49,038 bases of DNA, taken from positions 2,445,555 to 2,494,592 of the forward strand of contig NZ_LR027558.1 of the NCBI RefSeq assembly GCF_900605005.1, written 5' to 3'. This document shows, piece by piece, positions 25,334 to 35,044 of the stretch. This DNA comes from Acidipropionibacterium timonense (GTDB taxonomy: Bacteria > Actinomycetota > Actinomycetes > Propionibacteriales > Propionibacteriaceae). Below the pieces are notes generated by a model, which worked only from the letters and a program-made list of their open reading frames with translations, made no database searches and was not told where the DNA came from. The stretch's first letter is position 1; each line of letters starts with the position of its first letter. A program made the position numbers and the translations under genes.

Positions 25334-25893
25334 TGACCCGCCTCCTCATTGCGGTGACCGTCAATGGCTTTCGCCGGGATACCGGCCACCGTGGCCCCGG
25401 CGGGGACGTCCCTGGTGACCACGGCACCAGCCGCGACCGTCGCGCCATCGCCGATGGTCACCCCGCCCAGAACGACAACGTTCTGGCCCAGGAAGACATT
25501 GTCACCGATACAGATTGGCCCCGTCCCGTGCACGGTGTGCCGATCGCCTCGACCGTGGTCCGTCGTCGACACCATGACGTTGTCGGCGAGCACGCAACCA
25601 GATCCGATCGAGACAGGGTCGATCGAGTGGACATGACAGTTGTGGCCAACATAGCAACCCGCCCCGATGGCCACCCAGGAGCAACGATCCTCAGCTGCCA
25701 ACCAGCACCCGTCCCGAATGAGGACATTGTCACCGACAAAAACCCTGTCGACACCGTGGAGAAGGCGCGGGTCCATGATGACAGTGCCACGTCCGATGTG
25801 CCCGAATGACGCCCGAAGTAGTGGCATCACCATTCGTGCTGCGTGGTACCGCGCCCCACCGACCCCTTCAACGAGCTTGCGAACCGCACGCAT
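25330..25893 (-). CDS. Left-handed beta-helix (hexapeptide repeat) acyltransferase
   Basis: The 187-residue protein contains many hexapeptide turns (VFVGDNVLIRDG, VAIGAGCYVGHNCHV, VSIGSGCVLADNVMV, ICIGDNVFLGQNVVVLGGVTIGDGATVAAGAVVTRDVPAG) ending with AGIPAKAI. This is the trimeric O-acetyltransferase fold of the WbbJ/NodL type, which takes acetyl from acetyl-CoA. The probable active-site His lies in STTDHGRGD or in HVHSIDP. ATG 25893 is chosen because AAGGGG lies just upstream and the upstream gene stops at 25898; an earlier in-frame ATG at 25941 would overlap that gene. It probably O-acetylates a repeat-unit sugar. Confidence 0.85.
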   Translation of the reverse strand: MRAVRKLVEGVGGARYHAARMVMPLLRASFGHIGRGTVIMDPRLLHGVDRVFVGDNVLIRDGCWLAAEDRCSWVAIGAGCYVGHNCHVHSIDPVSIGSGCVLADNVMVSTTDHGRGDRHTVHGTGPICIGDNVFLGQNVVVLGGVTIGDGATVAAGAVVTRDVPAGATVAGIPAKAIDGHRNEEAGQ

Positions 25894-25897
25894 GGAT

Positions 25898-27226
25898 TCA
25901 CCACCCCTTCGAGACCGAGGCATCAGGGAAATGCGTGACACCGCCTCGCGAGATTGACGATATTGAATCTCCTTGCGGCGAACCCACCTCTCCAGCAGCG
26001 TTCAGCGGCACGGCAGCAGATTGCCACGACCACCGGTGAACCTCGGCGCTCGTCGCCGAAAGGGGCCCCCCAAGATGTTCCCGCAGCGCCGCACCCAGAA
26101 CAAGGAAGGACGGCACGGTGAAAAACACCTCACCAAGCTTCCACGCACACACAAGGACGACCGCTATCGCACCCTCGAGACAGGTCGCATCCCATGAAAC
26201 CGTCTTGGAATTGAAGACCCCCGCTCCAAGAATAATGAAAAGAATGAGAATGAACGCGAACAACGGCCATCCCCCTTCCACTCGCAACGCAGCATAGGAG
26301 TCATGGAACCAAATCGAACGATCGGTGTAGACATCGACCCAAGCAGTGTTCAGTCCAGATCCATACCATGGCGTCGTTGCAAGCTTCTCCCTAGTGGCAG
26401 CATCGATCATCGACCGGAACCAGTCAGTGCCAGTCCGGTCAGCGAATACGCCAATGCGCGCATAGTGGCCCTCGACATATGTCAGCATCCAGACCAGTCC
26501 ACCGATACCAGCAGTCCGGACCCACAGATCAGTCCTGTTCCGAATGAGCACCCAGACGATCCCGACCGCGAAGGCCGACATGGAAGTCCGGGACCCCGTG
26601 AAATACACAGCAGCCCCGAAAACGAGAGCGGCTGATGTTCTCGTGAACACCGAACGGAAGAGCGAGAGTGCAGTCAATCCAGCAATTGAGTACCATAGTC
26701 CGGCAACATTCTTGTCTCCAACGACCCCCGTGAGAAATCCTTCGTAGTCCGCACTACGAAGAGCCGTAAAATTGAAGGGGATGTTGAGGAAGACGAGAGA
26801 AAACGAGAAGCCCGCGACAATTGACTTCCAATTAAACCGGCCCTCCGCCAGGATCATGGCGAACCAGAACAGCATGAACCACCTGAGCCCCCGCTGCATC
26901 CACGGCAGCCCGTGCCCGACCGACAGGCCAACGACATAGGCGAGCATGAGAAGGTAGGACGCGACGATCGCGAACTCTCCCCGAACCCGGACCTTGGGTC
27001 GAATGAGCAGGGACACAACGATGAGGAAGGCCAGCAACGGCGCCTCGAGCGGAAAACGACCAACTTCATGGCGATCAAAGAGCAGCACGATCCCCAGCAG
27101 GAACTCCGGGACCCTCGTCTCCTGGGCGATCTCCTGAGCTCGAGCGGCCGCCTTGTGCAGTCCGACTCCCATGCGGGACTCGGCATCCTCCTGGGGGGTC
27201 GCCTGCACAGCGTCCGTCATGATCAT
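25898..27226 (-). CDS. O-antigen polymerase/ligase-like integral membrane protein (Wzy type)
   Basis: The 442-residue protein has about ten hydrophobic segments between residues 40 and 390 and a periplasmic-type loop carrying YGSGLNTAWVDVY and WFHDSYAALRVEGGWPLFAF. This matches the H-x-S-Y...E-x-G pattern of the O-antigen ligase/polymerase superfamily. In a locus with a Wzz-like copolymerase and a flippase, polymerisation of repeat units is the best guess; ligation to an acceptor is the alternative. ATG 27226 overlaps the upstream stop as ATGA. The coding sequence is visibly more A+T rich than its neighbours, as polymerase genes often are. Confidence 0.8.
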   Translation of the reverse strand: MIMTDAVQATPQEDAESRMGVGLHKAAARAQEIAQETRVPEFLLGIVLLFDRHEVGRFPLEAPLLAFLIVVSLLIRPKVRVRGEFAIVASYLLMLAYVVGLSVGHGLPWMQRGLRWFMLFWFAMILAEGRFNWKSIVAGFSFSLVFLNIPFNFTALRSADYEGFLTGVVGDKNVAGLWYSIAGLTALSLFRSVFTRTSAALVFGAAVYFTGSRTSMSAFAVGIVWVLIRNRTDLWVRTAGIGGLVWMLTYVEGHYARIGVFADRTGTDWFRSMIDAATREKLATTPWYGSGLNTAWVDVYTDRSIWFHDSYAALRVEGGWPLFAFILILFIILGAGVFNSKTVSWDATCLEGAIAVVLVCAWKLGEVFFTVPSFLVLGAALREHLGGPLSATSAEVHRWSWQSAAVPLNAAGEVGSPQGDSISSISRGGVTHFPDASVSKGW

Positions 27227-28773
27227 CGTGCTCGTCGTCGCGGGAGCGAGGATGACTTGTGCCGGGGTGCCTCGACGTCGTCGTACGGATCATGCTCCGG
27301 AGGCACCACGGTCGCCGCCTGGGCTTCGTTCGTGGGATCGCTGGACTCGTAGGTGTAGTACCCCTTCTTGTAGTAAGAGTGGTACCCGTAGGTGCTCGCG
27401 CCGTAGCCGTACATGACGTCACCCATGGCCTTGCGCGGCGCCTTCGTGAGCACCGACCCCAACAGGGTGGCCTTGACCTGCTCGAGTCGCGTGCAGCACA
27501 CCGTGAGCTGTTCCCGATGGGTCTTGCCGACCACGCTCACCAGGAGGACGCCGTCGGCGTAGGCGCCGAGCAGACCGGCATCGGTCACCGCGAGAATCGG
27601 CGGCGCGTCGAGGATGACGAAGTACCCCTGTCCGGTGAGCTCCTTGATGAGGTCACCCATGCGTCGCGAACCGAGCAGCTCGCTGGGGTTCGGGGGGACC
27701 CGGCCGGCGGTGAGCAGGCGCAGGTGGGGCACATCCGTCTGGACCATGGCGTGGTCGATCGCCACGTCGCCAGCCAGGACCTGCGACAGACCGGCGCCGG
27801 AATCGATGCCGAAGGCCTTGTGCTGCATGGGGCGGCGCAGGTCGGCGTCGATGAGGACGACCTCCTCTCCCGACTGGGCCATGACGACGGCCAAGTAGGT
27901 GGCGATGGTCGACTTCCCGTCGCCGGGGTTGGCCGAGGTGACGACGACCGCTCGGGGCGGGTTGTCGACGTTGGCGAACCGCAGGTTGGTCCGCAGCTGC
28001 CGGAACGACTCGCCGGTGAGACCCGTCAACTCGAGGGTTCCGGACTCGCGCTGCTCGGCCAGGTTCTTGTCCTCGGGGATGATGGCCATGACGCCGGCCC
28101 CGGTGAGCTCCTCGACGTCCTTCTGGGAGCGGATCTTGACGTCCAGCTGACGGCGAATGATCGCGATGATCGCACCGACGACGAGACCGACGAGCAGGCC
28201 GAGAGGTCCGTAGGTGACCAGACTGTTGGTCCGTGGCGCGCTCGGCAGCCCGGCGGACTCGTACCCGAGCACGTGGATCGAGGTGAGCTTGGACAACTCG
28301 GCGTCCGACTTGGTCGTGTCCCCGCCGGTCTGGCCGTAGGTCTCCATCCGCAGGGCCTCCGAGATGAGCGCCTGCAGGCCGGCGTTGGCCAGATCCTGCG
28401 CGTTCTTCGCCGTACTGCCCGTGGCCTGGACGTTGATGAAGGAGGTGTCCTTGACCGCCTCCCCGGTCATCGTCCCGTTGGCCGCGGCAGGATTGCCCAT
28501 CTTCTGAAGGTCGGCCTGGGTGCGCTTGGCGACGGCCTGGGTGCCGATGAGCGTCACATAGGCGGACGCTCGCTGTTGCGCCACCGAGTTGCCCGACAGG
28601 GCACCGCCGACCGAGGCGGAGTCACCCGCGACGACCATGCCAGTGGCCGTGGCCACGTAGGTCACCGGCCGGGTGAAGACGTACACCATGGCCGCAGCCG
28701 CCCCGACGAGCGCGCATACCAGGAGAATGACGAAATTTCGTCGCAGGATTCGAACGAGATCGACGACTGTCAC
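27223..28773 (-). CDS. Chain-length regulator fused to a BY-type tyrosine kinase (Wzc-like)
   Basis: The 516-residue protein has a Wzz domain framed by two membrane helices (about residues 14-34 and 186-206). A cytoplasmic BY-kinase domain follows: Walker A at 281-289 (ANPGDGKST), Walker A' in VVLIDADLRRP, and Walker B in GYFVILDAPP. The C-terminus has a Tyr-rich cluster (YGYGASTYGYHSYYKKGYYTYE), the usual autophosphorylation tail. Such proteins control export and length of surface polysaccharides by cycles of Tyr phosphorylation. A tyrosine phosphatase that could act on it is encoded at 35312-35872 in block C. GTG 28773 opens block B, with GAGGAG about 9 bp upstream. Confidence 0.9.
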   Translation of the reverse strand: MTVVDLVRILRRNFVILLVCALVGAAAAMVYVFTRPVTYVATATGMVVAGDSASVGGALSGNSVAQQRASAYVTLIGTQAVAKRTQADLQKMGNPAAANGTMTGEAVKDTSFINVQATGSTAKNAQDLANAGLQALISEALRMETYGQTGGDTTKSDAELSKLTSIHVLGYESAGLPSAPRTNSLVTYGPLGLLVGLVVGAIIAIIRRQLDVKIRSQKDVEELTGAGVMAIIPEDKNLAEQRESGTLELTGLTGESFRQLRTNLRFANVDNPPRAVVVTSANPGDGKSTIATYLAVVMAQSGEEVVLIDADLRRPMQHKAFGIDSGAGLSQVLAGDVAIDHAMVQTDVPHLRLLTAGRVPPNPSELLGSRRMGDLIKELTGQGYFVILDAPPILAVTDAGLLGAYADGVLLVSVVGKTHREQLTVCCTRLEQVKATLLGSVLTKAPRKAMGDVMYGYGASTYGYHSYYKKGYYTYESSDPTNEAQAATVVPPEHDPYDDVEAPRHKSSSLPRRRAR

Positions 28774-28859
28774 GCGAAAGTTCTCCTCAAGGTCCCGTTG
28801 GGTGACGGCACGGATGCCTCAACGCAGTGTACGGCAGCTACACCACGCGGAACGAACCG
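28774..28859 (-). promoter_or_regulatory. Probable promoter region of block B
   Basis: In the 86-bp gap between rfbA and the Wzc-like gene, a -10-like TACACT lies on the minus strand at 28831-28826, about 50 bp upstream of the GTG start. A -35 is not clear. rfbA reads in the same direction, so block B may also be reached by read-through. Confidence 0.3.
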
Positions 28860-29744
28860 TCACGACCACGAGTCCCCCTCGGACTCCACGAGTCGGAGGA
28901 GATAGTCCCCGTACCCCGACTTGCGGAACCCCTGCGCCCTGTCGACGAGCTCCTCGTCGGACAGGAAGCCCCGCCGCCACGCCGCCTCCTCCGGGCACCC
29001 CACCTGCAGGCCCTGCCTGGCCTGGATGACGCGCACGAAGTTGCCGGCGTCGTTGAGGGAGTCGAAGGTTCCGGTGTCGAGCCATGCCGTGCCACGCGGG
29101 AGCTTCTCGACCTGCAGTTCGTGCCGGTCCAGGTAGACCCGGTTGATGTCGGTGATCTCGTACTCCCCCCGCGCCGAGGGCTCTAGCGACCGCGCGATGT
29201 CGACGACCTGCTCGTCGTAGAAGTACAGCCCGGGCACCGCCCAGTGCGACCGGGGATGCTCCGGCTTCTCCTCGATGGAGAGCGCGTACCCATCATCGTC
29301 GATCTCGACGACGCCATAGGCGCGGGGGTCGGCGACCTGGTACCCGAAGACAAGTGCTCCGTCGAGATCGGTGGCCCGCGCCAGCAGACGTCGCCCCAGC
29401 CCCGGGCCGGAGAAGATGTTGTCACCGAGGATGAGGCAGGACGGCTCCCCACCGACGAAGTCGGCGCCGATGGTGAAGGCCTGGGCGAGCCCCTTGGGCT
29501 CGGGCTGCACGGCGAAGGAGATCGACACCCCGAACTGGGATCCGTCACCGAGCAGATGATGGAAGGCGGCGGCCTCGTGCGGGGTCGTGATGACGAGGAT
29601 GTCGCGGATACCGGCGAAGATGAGAGTCGTCAGCGGGTAATAGATCATTGGTTTGTCGTAGACCGGCATGAGCTGTTTGCTCGTGCCGAGAGTGATGGGA
29701 TGCAGCCGCGAGCCCGTTCCGCCGGCGAGAATGATTCCGCGCAT
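28860..29744 (-). CDS. rfbA: Glucose-1-phosphate thymidylyltransferase
   Basis: The 294-residue enzyme catalyses the first step of dTDP-L-rhamnose synthesis: dTTP plus glucose-1-phosphate gives dTDP-glucose. The start [38 protein letters not shown] is the family signature (GGTGSRL for nucleotide binding), followed by [27 protein letters not shown] and [13 protein letters not shown]. Length is normal. It is divergent from rfbB with a 53-bp gap, and its -10 element lies 6 bp before the ATG, so the mRNA may be leaderless. Confidence 0.95.
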   Translation of the reverse strand: MRGIILAGGTGSRLHPITLGTSKQLMPVYDKPMIYYPLTTLIFAGIRDILVITTPHEAAAFHHLLGDGSQFGVSISFAVQPEPKGLAQAFTIGADFVGGEPSCLILGDNIFSGPGLGRRLLARATDLDGALVFGYQVADPRAYGVVEIDDDGYALSIEEKPEHPRSHWAVPGLYFYDEQVVDIARSLEPSARGEYEITDINRVYLDRHELQVEKLPRGTAWLDTGTFDSLNDAGNFVRVIQARQGLQVGCPEEAAWRRGFLSDEELVDRAQGFRKSGYGDYLLRLVESEGDSWS

Positions 29745-30795
<1,051 letters not shown>

Positions 30796-30796
<1 letters not shown>

Positions 30797-32202
30797 TGGC
30801 CGAGCTGTCCATCGACACCACCTCCATTCCCGGGCTCCTCGTCCTCCACCTACCCCTCCATGGCGACCATCGCGGCTGGTTCAAGGAGAACTGGCAGCGC
30901 GAGAAGATGACGGCCCTCGGCCTGCCCGACTTCACGCCGGTGCAGAACAACATGTCGTACAACGACCAGGCTGGCGTCACCCGCGGCATGCACGCCGAGC
31001 CCTGGGACAAGCTCGTCTCGGTGGCCTGCGGGCGCATCCTCGGGGCCTGGGTCGACCTGCGCGCCGGGCAGAGCTTCGGGCGGGTCGTCACCGTGGAGAT
31101 GGGCCCGGAGACCGCAGTCTTCGTCCCCCGCGGCGTCGGCAACGGGTACCAGGCCCTCGAGGACGGGACGACGTACACCTACCTCGTCAACGAGCACTGG
31201 TCGCCCCAGGCCAAGGAGTCCTACACCTTCGCCAACCTGGCCGACCCGGCGCTCGGCATCGACTGGCCCATCCCACTCGAGCGAGCCGAGCTGTCGGCCG
31301 CGGATCGGAGCCACCCCATGCTCACCGAGGTGACGCCGTTCCGGCCGGCCAGGACCGTCGTCATCGGCTGTGAGGGCCAGCTCGGCACCTCCCTGCGTCC
31401 ACTGCTGCCGGACGCCGAGTTCCCCGGCTACGACGAGATCGACCTCACCCGACCCGAGACCATCGACGGCTATGACTGGGACGGCGTCGAGACCCTCATC
31501 AATGCCGCTGCCTTCACCGCCGTCGACGCCGCCGAGGACCCCGCCAACCTGGCGAGGGCCTGGGCCATCAACGTCACCGGAGTGCGTCACCTCGTCGAGG
31601 CCGCACGCCGCCATCGACTCACCCTCGTCCACATCTCGAGCGACTACGTCTTCGACGGCACCCGCGAGATCCACACCGAGGAGGAGCCCTTCGCCCCCCT
31701 CGGCGTCTACGGGACGACGAAGGCCGCGGCGGACGAGCTCGTCGCCACCTGGAACCGCCACTACATCCTGCGGACCTCCTGGGTCGTCGGGCGGGGCCGG
31801 AACTTCGTCGCGACGATGGCCGCGCTGGCCCGACGCGGCGTCAGCCCCAGCGTCGTCGACGACCAGTTCGGCCGCCTCACCTTCTCCGACGACATCGCCG
31901 CCGCCATCGTCCACCTCGTGAGGACCGAAGCGCCGTACGGCGTCTACAACATCTCGAATGAGGGCCCCACGCAGTCCTGGTACGACATCGCCACCGAGGT
32001 GTTCCGCCTCGTCCAGGCCCCGGGTACCGTGACGCCGGTGAGCACGCAGGAGTACTACGCCGGCAGGACGATGTCGCCTCGCCCGGTCCACTCGACCCTC
32101 GACCTGAGCCGCCTCGAGGCTGCCGGGTTCACTCCCCCACCAGCGTCGACCCGGCTGCGTGAATACCTCGACCAGTGGCTGAGCGAGCAGGAGCAGGGAT
32201 GA
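30796..32202 (+). CDS. Bifunctional RmlC-RmlD: dTDP-4-keto-rhamnose 3,5-epimerase and reductase
   Basis: The 468-residue fusion completes dTDP-L-rhamnose synthesis. Residues about 1-185 form the RmlC cupin (GWFKENWQREKM, TRGMHAEPWDKLVSVACG, VFVPRGVGNGYQALEDGTTYTYLVNEHW). Residues about 187-468 form the RmlD reductase (VVIGCEGQLGTSL, INAAAFTAVDAAED, HISSDYVFDG, VYGTTKAAADE with YxxxK). The catalytic RGxH is present. The later position that is His in many stand-alone RmlC proteins (GxxHG) is Asn here (GVGNG), as I recall for other actinobacterial fusions. ATG 30796 has AGGAAGGGA upstream. With rfbA and rfbB the full four-activity pathway is present. Confidence 0.92.
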
Positions 32203-32921
32203 AACTTGCCGCCCTCGGCTCGGTCATCGAGGTCGACCTGTCCGGCACCGGGCTCGACCACGACGCCGTGCGCACGGCCTGGAGTCGATGCCTCGTGCCC
32301 GACGACACCCCGTGCGACCATGACGTCCTCATGCCGTCGACGAGCTCGATGTCGTCGCTCACCCAGGAGATCACCCGCGCCTTCATCACGACGCAGATCG
32401 GCCACCTCCTCATGTTCCACGCCGGGGCCGTGTGCAATCCCGACACGGGCGCCAGCCTCGTGTACATCGCCCCCGGCGGCACCGGCAAGACGACCCTCAC
32501 CAGACTCCTGGGCACACGCTACGGCTACCTCACCGACGAGACGGTCGCCGTCGAGCCCGGCACTTGGCGCATCCTGCCCTACCCCAAACCGCTGTCGTTC
32601 CGAGTCCCCGGGAAGGCCGGCAAGGATGAGATCTCGCCCGATGAGCTCGGCCTGGTGCGAGCGCACCCCGAGCCGCACGTGGCCGCGATCCTCCTCCTGG
32701 ATCGGTCAGAACAAGTGGTGAACGCGTCCGTCACTCCGCAGTCTCTCATGGATGCAGTAACCTTCATCTGCGGACAATCGTCGTCGCTGTCCGCACTCGG
32801 TCACCCTCTCCACACGCTGGCGGACCTGTATCACGATCTCCAATCGATTTCAAAAGTGACATATACAGAAGCGGCGGATCTCATGCCAATGGTCAATCAG
32901 TGGATCGGAAGTCGACCATGA
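32199..32921 (+). CDS. HPr-kinase-like P-loop protein of a PqqD-associated system
   Basis: The 240-residue protein has a central P-loop (APGGTGKTT, residues 91-99) preceded by LLMFHAGAVCNP and followed by YLTDETVAV, the layout of HprK-like kinases. Such small HprK-like proteins occur next to PqqD-like proteins and nucleotidyltransferase-family proteins, both in lasso-peptide clusters (where relatives phosphorylate the peptide) and in polysaccharide loci ('HPr-rel-A' type systems). It is coupled to RmlC-RmlD upstream and the PqqD gene downstream by ATGA overlaps, so it is made with the rhamnose enzymes. The substrate is unknown. No HPr or phosphotransferase gene is nearby. The last third is less G+C rich. 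Confidence 0.75.
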   Translation: MKLAALGSVIEVDLSGTGLDHDAVRTAWSRCLVPDDTPCDHDVLMPSTSSMSSLTQEITRAFITTQIGHLLMFHAGAVCNPDTGASLVYIAPGGTGKTTLTRLLGTRYGYLTDETVAVEPGTWRILPYPKPLSFRVPGKAGKDEISPDELGLVRAHPEPHVAAILLLDRSEQVVNASVTPQSLMDAVTFICGQSSSLSALGHPLHTLADLYHDLQSISKVTYTEAADLMPMVNQWIGSRP

Positions 32922-33184
32922 TTGTCCGACGAGCAAGAATTGACGACTCGCTTTCGACACCCGATGGCGTATTACTCCTCATCGGAAATGATCTCATTCG
33001 TCTCAGCGAGCTGCCATCAACAATATGGAGCCTCGTGGGCGATGGAATCGACTTCTCGCTGCTCTGCACTGAAATCGAGGACATTGTCGATCCACCAGCG
33101 GGTCAATCAACTATCCAGGCTCTCCGTCAAATGCTCGAAAGCATGGAGGAAGCGAATATCATAATGCTTGTGGATCGCCAATAA
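32918..33184 (+). CDS. PqqD-like (RRE-fold) small protein, first copy
   Basis: The 88-residue protein has the PqqD winged-helix outline: a beta-hairpin start (RARIDDSLSTPDGVLLLIGNDLIRLSELPSTIWSLVGDG) and a helical C-terminal half (TIQALRQMLESMEEANIIMLV). PqqD-fold proteins bind leader peptides of ribosomal peptides and present them to modifying enzymes. ATG 32918 overlaps the kinase stop as ATGA and has GGAAG upstream. Base composition is notably A+T rich against its neighbours, suggesting separate acquisition. Its partner is not evident. It is too divergent to tell whether peptide binding is retained. Confidence 0.65.
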   Translation: MIVRRARIDDSLSTPDGVLLLIGNDLIRLSELPSTIWSLVGDGIDFSLLCTEIEDIVDPPAGQSTIQALRQMLESMEEANIIMLVDRQ

Positions 33185-33199
33185 CCACATAGGATCACG

Positions 33200-34036
33200 A
33201 TGATGAACACGACATCGCTCCGCAAATTGATGATGGCGCCACTCCGTCGCCATGGACGAGCCGTACTCTGGGTACGTGACGTGCCTTACGGGCTGGGAAA
33301 CTGGATGTATTTCTGGTTGTGGGCACATCGGCAACGGTCCCATGGAAAAGTCGCGTGGGCACTTGAAAGCGAGTCTGCAGAGGGGAATCTGCGCTTGTTC
33401 CCAACGATGCGCGAGTTGACCCTGCCCCGCAACCGACTCCGAATCACGGACCAACGCTTCACATACTTTCCGACTGACTTCGGATCCGATTTCACTAGCG
33501 CAGAACTCGAGTCCTTCATTCGCACGATGGTCCTCCGCTCAATCCCATTCTCGGCCGCCTTGGCCCAAGTTCCGCGCAACGAGAAGCGAGTGGTCATCAA
33601 TGTGCGGCGCGGCGACTACTACTCAGTTCCATACAATCGGGGGATGTACTCTTTCGATATCCAAGAGTATATCAAGGTTGCGATCCAACGAGCCCTGGAT
33701 CAACAAGACATCCCATCGATTCATCTCGTCTCAGACGACATCCCATGGTGCCAGTTGCGCCTTGGCTGGCTCAATCAGATTGCACCCACCACATACGAGA
33801 GCACGTCACGGACAGTCCTGACTGACCTCGCAGCAATCGCAACCGCGAACCGGCTCATCCTGGCTAACTCAACATTTTCCTACTGGGGTGCATATATATC
33901 CAACATTCTTCATTCCAACTTCGACACCGTCATTGCACCGCGCTTCCACTCCCGAAAATCGGCAAGTACCAGCGCCGGGCAACTTGACCCGCGGTGGACA
34001 ATCATCGAGAATATTCCGGGTGGCTGGGACTCGTAG
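33200..34036 (+). CDS. GT11-like glycosyltransferase (alpha-1,2-fucosyltransferase family relative)
   Basis: The 278-residue protein has VVINVRRGDYYSVPYNRGMY, matching the HxRRGDY motif of GT11-type enzymes but with Asn for the first His. A second motif, LILANSTFSYWGAYIS, matches the conserved S-N-S-x-F-S-W-W-G region. The early LGNWMYFWLWAHRQ resembles the GNQMFQYA region. GT11 members use GDP-fucose, but no GDP-fucose genes are in the window, so another donor is likely. ATG 33200 has AGGA 5 bp upstream; ATG 33203 is equally possible. The gene is clearly less G+C rich than the surrounding DNA and is followed by a hairpin. Confidence 0.65.
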   Translation: MMNTTSLRKLMMAPLRRHGRAVLWVRDVPYGLGNWMYFWLWAHRQRSHGKVAWALESESAEGNLRLFPTMRELTLPRNRLRITDQRFTYFPTDFGSDFTSAELESFIRTMVLRSIPFSAALAQVPRNEKRVVINVRRGDYYSVPYNRGMYSFDIQEYIKVAIQRALDQQDIPSIHLVSDDIPWCQLRLGWLNQIAPTTYESTSRTVLTDLAAIATANRLILANSTFSYWGAYISNILHSNFDTVIAPRFHSRKSASTSAGQLDPRWTIIENIPGGWDS

Positions 34037-34051
34037 CCGGGGATATCCGGA

Positions 34052-34080
34052 CCCGGCACTGGAGCGCCGCCAGTGTCGGG
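34052..34080 (+). terminator. Hairpin after the GT11-like gene (possible terminator or attenuator)
   Basis: CCCGGCACTGG at 34052-34062 can pair with CCAGTGTCGGG at 34070-34080 through an 11-bp stem with one G-U pair and a 7-base loop. There is no T run. It lies in the 78-bp gap within block C, the only real gap after rfbB, and could reduce expression of the second half or protect the first half of the mRNA. Confidence 0.5.
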
Positions 34081-34114
34081 CGCGTGCGCGCATCGCATCA
34101 TGGCAGGTGACGAC

Positions 34115-35044
34115 ATGGAGGTGAAGGTCGTGCAGACCGCTGACGTCCCGCTGACGTGCCGGGTGCAGCTCACTCACGGCGTCCTGCAGAAGATGGCCGA
34201 CGCCGCCGGCATCGACATCCTCTTCGTCAAGGGACCGGCCGTCGACACGGCACTCCTGCAACACCGTGAGGTGGATGGCTCCGACGTCCCCATCCCCCGC
34301 CACTCCACCGACGCCGACGTCGTCGTGCGCCCGGCGCAGGTCGAACTCTTCCAGCGCTGTCTGCTCCACCACGGATGGCGGCTGGTCGCCGACTTCGACG
34401 ACGGCTCCCCTTTCGGGCACGCCGCGAACTACTGGCACGACCTGCTCGGGTACATCGATCTTCATCGACGCTTCCCAGGTATCGAGATGCCCGCGGAACA
34501 GGCGTTCACGGCCATGTGGACCTCACGTCACACGACCCCGATCGCCCACGTCGCGTGCACCGTCCCCAGCGTCGACGTGCAACGCCTCGTCCTCCTGCTG
34601 CACGCCGCCCGCTCCGGCAGTCCACGACACCCCGACAAGGTGCGGTGCTGGGACGAGGCGACGGCCGCCGAACGCGACCGTGTCCGGCGGCTCGCTCGCG
34701 AGATGGACGCCGAGGTCGGCCTGGCTGCCGCCATCGGCACCCTCGAGGAGCACCGGGACGCCCGCACCTACGACCTGTGGCGCCAGTTCTCCACCGGCGA
34801 CACGAGCCGCATCCGCGAGTGGCGTGCCCGGATCAAGGCCGCCCCGAACCGGCGGGAGGCGGCTCGGGTCGCCCTGCACTCGCTGCGCCTCAACCAGCCG
34901 CACCTGAGGATGGACCTGGGTCACGACCTCACTCGGGGCGACATCCTCCGTGGCTACGTACGCAGAACGAATCGCGCCGTCGATGAACTGTCGCGAATCA
35001 TTGGCCGTCGGGTCCGTCATTGGTCGGGAAGGAGGTCCCGATGA
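34115..35044 (+). CDS. Nucleotidyltransferase-family protein (NTP_transf_5-like)
   Basis: The 309-residue protein has the hallmark start of this family: GIDILFVKGPAVDTALLQH (KGPA at 39-42), then RHSTDADVVVRP with the acidic metal pair D66/D68, then the repeated-fold helix CLLHHGWRLVADF and the region YWHDLLGYIDLHRRF. Proteins of this family stand next to HprK-like kinases and PqqD-like proteins in several bacterial systems, and in lasso-peptide clusters they act with the kinase on the peptide. ATG 34115 is chosen because AGGTGA lies about 6 bp upstream; ATG 34100 and GTG 34073 are alternatives. It overlaps the second PqqD gene as ATGA. The substrate here is unknown. Confidence 0.75.
   Translation: MEVKVVQTADVPLTCRVQLTHGVLQKMADAAGIDILFVKGPAVDTALLQHREVDGSDVPIPRHSTDADVVVRPAQVELFQRCLLHHGWRLVADFDDGSPFGHAANYWHDLLGYIDLHRRFPGIEMPAEQAFTAMWTSRHTTPIAHVACTVPSVDVQRLVLLLHAARSGSPRHPDKVRCWDEATAAERDRVRRLAREMDAEVGLAAAIGTLEEHRDARTYDLWRQFSTGDTSRIREWRARIKAAPNRREAARVALHSLRLNQPHLRMDLGHDLTRGDILRGYVRRTNRAVDELSRIIGRRVRHWSGRRSR

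Noticed and set aside
27259-28905. 548-codon plus-strand frame opposite the Wzc-like gene
   Set aside because: It is antisense to intact Wzz and kinase motifs and has no recognisable domain of its own.
30850-32091. 413-codon minus-strand frame opposite RmlC-RmlD
   Set aside because: It is antisense to both enzyme domains and has no motifs.
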